DNA of 8,117 nucleotides from an uncultured Bacteroidota bacterium (GTDB taxonomy: Bacteria; Bacteroidota; Bacteroidia; Chitinophagales; Chitinophagaceae), in assembly GCA_903851455.1 (NCBI GenBank), contig CAINOM010000610.1:1-8117 (forward strand), written 5' to 3'. The stretch's first letter is position 1. The number at the start of each line of letters is the position of its first letter. This document shows, one piece after another, positions 7,201 to 8,117 of this stretch. Position numbers and translations under genes: made by a program. The notes beneath the pieces are model-generated. The model saw nothing but the letters and a program-made list of their open reading frames with translations. It ran no database searches and was not told where the DNA came from.

Positions 7201-8063
7201 ACGGTACCAGCAGTACCCAGGCCGGCACTGGCGCTGTAACCGCCCACGAATGTAAGCCCGCCCGTAACTGACTGTACAGATGTAGCCACATCCTCATTGG
7301 CGCCACCGAAGTAAGTACTCCACAACAGGTATGGATCGATAGTAAGCGAACCGTTGTAGTTGCCTGTCTCAAAACTTACAATGTTGTTTTTAAGTTTAAA
7401 CGCAGAAGCCACCTCTTTATGTGTGCGTGTCTCATAAGCATATGGTTTTTTCTCGTTTACCACACCCATTGGTGTTTCAGCGGAGATACCACCGTCTGCA
7501 GTTACACTAAGTTTAGATGCACCTTCATAAGCTATTTTGATATTGGCTGCATCGCCGCCCTGGCGCACCACGAAGTCGTATTCTACATTATTATCCTTTA
7601 CATAGAGCACCCAGTCTATATCGGGGTAAACATCTTTGTAGATTACCTTATTGAAGGAATGTACCGTAAAACCATTGTCATTTGCCGACTGGTAGTAATT
7701 CTCGTAATAGCCCTGCTCATCAGCTGCTACAACTTTCGCATTCGGATTAGCACCGATCAGGGTAACACCCATATTGCAGGTGGTTACCTGCAGTGTGGCG
7801 GCAGTATTGCCTTCTGTTTTTCTGAACTGGTAGTACAATTTGCCATTGCCTACATACAGGTTCATACCAGGGGTCGACAATTTATATTGTACATCGTATC
7901 TCGGGTTGTTATCCTCGTCTTTTACCTGGCCTTTGTTCTCTATAAAAGACAATGGTTTAGACAGTCCCTGCCCGACATTTATTTTAGCATCCTTCGCCAT
8001 AAGCGACAGCGATACCAAACAACAAAAAAGGAGGGAACAGGATTTTGTACCATTTAAATACAT
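4287..8063 (-). CDS. Large secreted SBBP beta-propeller / Ig-like repeat protein with T9SS type A sorting domain
   Basis: This is a 1258-aa cell-surface or secreted modular protein. Residues 1 to about 23 are a signal peptide (SLLFCCLVSLSLMA). Residues about 37-247 match the DUF7948-type domain seen before SBBP repeats (FIENKGQV motif near the start). Residues 248 to about 702 hold seven repeats of 64-68 residues, each opening with (W/F)xT(Y/F)(Y/F)GG and closing with DAFxxKF. About 710-804 is a beta-rich linker domain (DTLVCAGSNF). Four Ig/PKD-like modules follow (about 805-898, 900-980, 982-1072, 1072-1160), with SYSWSGP or SPxYQW cores and paired cysteines. Residues from about 1173 are the sorting domain (LFPNPNSGNF, VYNLLGQLIS, GGIYLMNI). 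Such proteins are assigned to adhesion or matrix roles, but no ligand or enzyme activity is visible. The ATG at 8063 is preferred over the TTG two codons upstream. The gene is monocistronic, ended by the terminator at 4236-4272. Domain limits are estimates. Confidence 0.93.
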   Translation of the reverse strand: MYLNGTKSCSLLFCCLVSLSLMAKDAKINVGQGLSKPLSFIENKGQVKDEDNNPRYDVQYKLSTPGMNLYVGNGKLYYQFRKTEGNTAATLQVTTCNMGVTLIGANPNAKVVAADEQGYYENYYQSANDNGFTVHSFNKVIYKDVYPDIDWVLYVKDNNVEYDFVVRQGGDAANIKIAYEGASKLSVTADGGISAETPMGVVNEKKPYAYETRTHKEVASAFKLKNNIVSFETGNYNGSLTIDPYLLWSTYFGGANEDVATSVQSVTGGLTFVGGYSASAGLGTAGTVQQNHSAGANYDAFLIKYNAAGVRMFATYFGGTGNDQATSVAVDNNASPAVYLAGYTTSAAGGLTTGGAYHTVNNGGNDGFLLKLVGTTGARTWCTFYGGTGDDFINGVACDVANSVYVVGQTASTTLVASAGAYQGALSGSTDAFVAKFSTAGALQWSTYYGGTAQENGLAIACDNTANVIITGQTSSIVGIATGTAFQAVLNGTNDAFIAKFATGGTLTWGTYYGGEGLEQGNSIACNPATAAIAVTGNTSSLTGIASAKASQPVYGGGLQDAFVTYFTSAGVQTWSTYYGGASVDYGQAVCFDQFNNVAIAGGSFSSNGISTTGSYQPAIGGDYDAYVAKFNTLGQRFWGTYYGKLFYDYANGIACDLTNNELVIAGYTASTAGMTTAGTQQTVYGGGTYDAFTSKFKADTLVYINQPFVDTLVCAGSNFLVNYTVNYNFQPGNTFTLQLSDAAGSFAAPTSVGLITSSVSGSIPCVIPAGLSGTGYRLRIVSSNPAVTSPDDFYDINIVSVFPPTAATGSTPICEGATLYLFDASNYAITSYSWSGPAGSGAGGTGFTSGLQNPTNTGFSGTGVTSADAGTYTVVTTHNGCPPSTSTVDIVINKDIPPTPTATCTTPGCEGSNVNLYANSDTSATVSYSWSGPGGFVSTLQNPVIIAVTSANAGTYVLTDTMAGCPSATATFVLVVSPVNPVSVTISANPGDTVCAGTMVTFTASTITGGISPSYQWMTGPTSPVVGAVTSSWASSSLINGETVYCIMTSDIICPSPVNASSNVLIMDVIDSPPLINITATPGTYVMPGTNVTFNAYSYQAGTSPAYQWSVNGVDVPGATGSTFTLNNVTARDTVTCTVTSNLLCAVPNFAASTLVVHPVTVGVANVSAGLDKIDLFPNPNSGNFTVQGDMQYSDINSVTFQVYNLLGQLISTQNAAVQNNELNKTFDMSNTPGGIYLMNITGDNGQSKIIRFTVQH
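5958..7322 (-). repeat. Seven tandem SBBP propeller-blade repeats within the 1258-aa protein
   Basis: Units begin at the codons for W/F at 7322, 7127, 6923, 6731, 6539, 6341 and 6149, giving lengths of 195, 204, 192, 192, 198, 192 and about 192 bases. Each encodes an opening TY(Y/F)GG motif, a central V-x-G-x-(T/S)-x-S strand and a closing DAF-x-x-K(F/Y). Blade 2 has Phe for Trp, and blade 7 has GK in place of GG. Seven units suit one closed seven-bladed propeller. These are diverged protein repeats, not DNA-level tandem copies. Confidence 0.85.
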
Positions 8064-8117
8064 ATACAAATATTTATTTGTTAATTATACAGACTGCAAT
8101 GTAAGAATTATATCAGA
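8064..8117 (-). other. AT-rich upstream region of the 1258-aa protein gene, cut by the window end
   Basis: These 54 bases must hold at least the leader of the large secreted protein gene. They are strongly AT-rich. I find no TAnnTTTG match at a usable distance; the nearest variant (AATATTTG on the minus strand) would start transcription at the ATG itself. The promoter may lie beyond the window. Confidence 0.4.

Noticed and set aside
5958..7322. Regular ~192-base spacing as a CRISPR-like or DNA tandem array
   Set aside because: The units are similar at protein level only, are of coding length without spacers, and lie in one long reading frame.
7419..8057. A 212-codon + strand frame opposite the start of the large secreted protein
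   Set aside because: It is antisense to the signal peptide and DUF7948-like region, which are clearly coding; the hydrophobic residues are a reading-frame shadow.
8061..8074. AATATTTG as a -7 element for the large secreted protein gene
   Set aside because: It is a mismatch to TAnnTTTG and would put transcription start at or past the ATG.

Overview
The window most likely comes from a chromosome of a Bacteroidota species, probably of the Chitinophagales/Chitinophagaceae type. Three signs support this. Two large secreted proteins end in type A type IX secretion (T9SS) C-terminal sorting domains. Upstream of one gene there is a TAnnTTTG-type -7 promoter element. Start codons lack clear Shine-Dalgarno sequences and instead have A/T-rich leaders. 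The family assignment is inferred from protein style only.

Left part, + strand (1-1884): trhO, a rhodanese-domain tRNA U34 hydroxylase, is complete from its start at base 10. After it comes an AT-rich two-gene insert: a 71-aa antitoxin-like protein and a 93-aa RelE/ParE-family toxin. Directly after the toxin, the last 130 bases of trhO, including its stop codon, appear a second time at about 89% identity and in the same orientation. The toxin-antitoxin (TA) pair is therefore bracketed by direct repeats of a housekeeping gene's 3' end. This looks like the scar of a small genomic island, or of a recombination event that rebuilt the end of trhO and stranded the old one. It is the most unusual thing in the window.

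Middle part, - strand (1921-4200): a 522-aa secreted T9SS cargo protein of unknown function converges on the trhO remnant. Upstream of it lie a small thioredoxin and a 102-aa CxxC protein belonging to a family I recall as Bacteroidota-specific. The last two are 39 bp apart and probably form an operon.

Right part, - strand (4236-8063): a perfect 16-bp stem terminator separates the 102-aa gene from a 1258-aa secreted modular protein. That protein has an N-terminal DUF7948-like domain, seven SBBP-type repeats that probably form one seven-bladed beta-propeller, a stack of Ig/PKD-like domains and a T9SS sorting domain. The window ends in its upstream region.

There is no rRNA, tRNA, CRISPR array or recognisable transposase or integrase. 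No stretch longer than 300 bases lacks a gene or gene remnant. Apart from the trhO/TA rearrangement, the gene content looks ordinary for the phylum.
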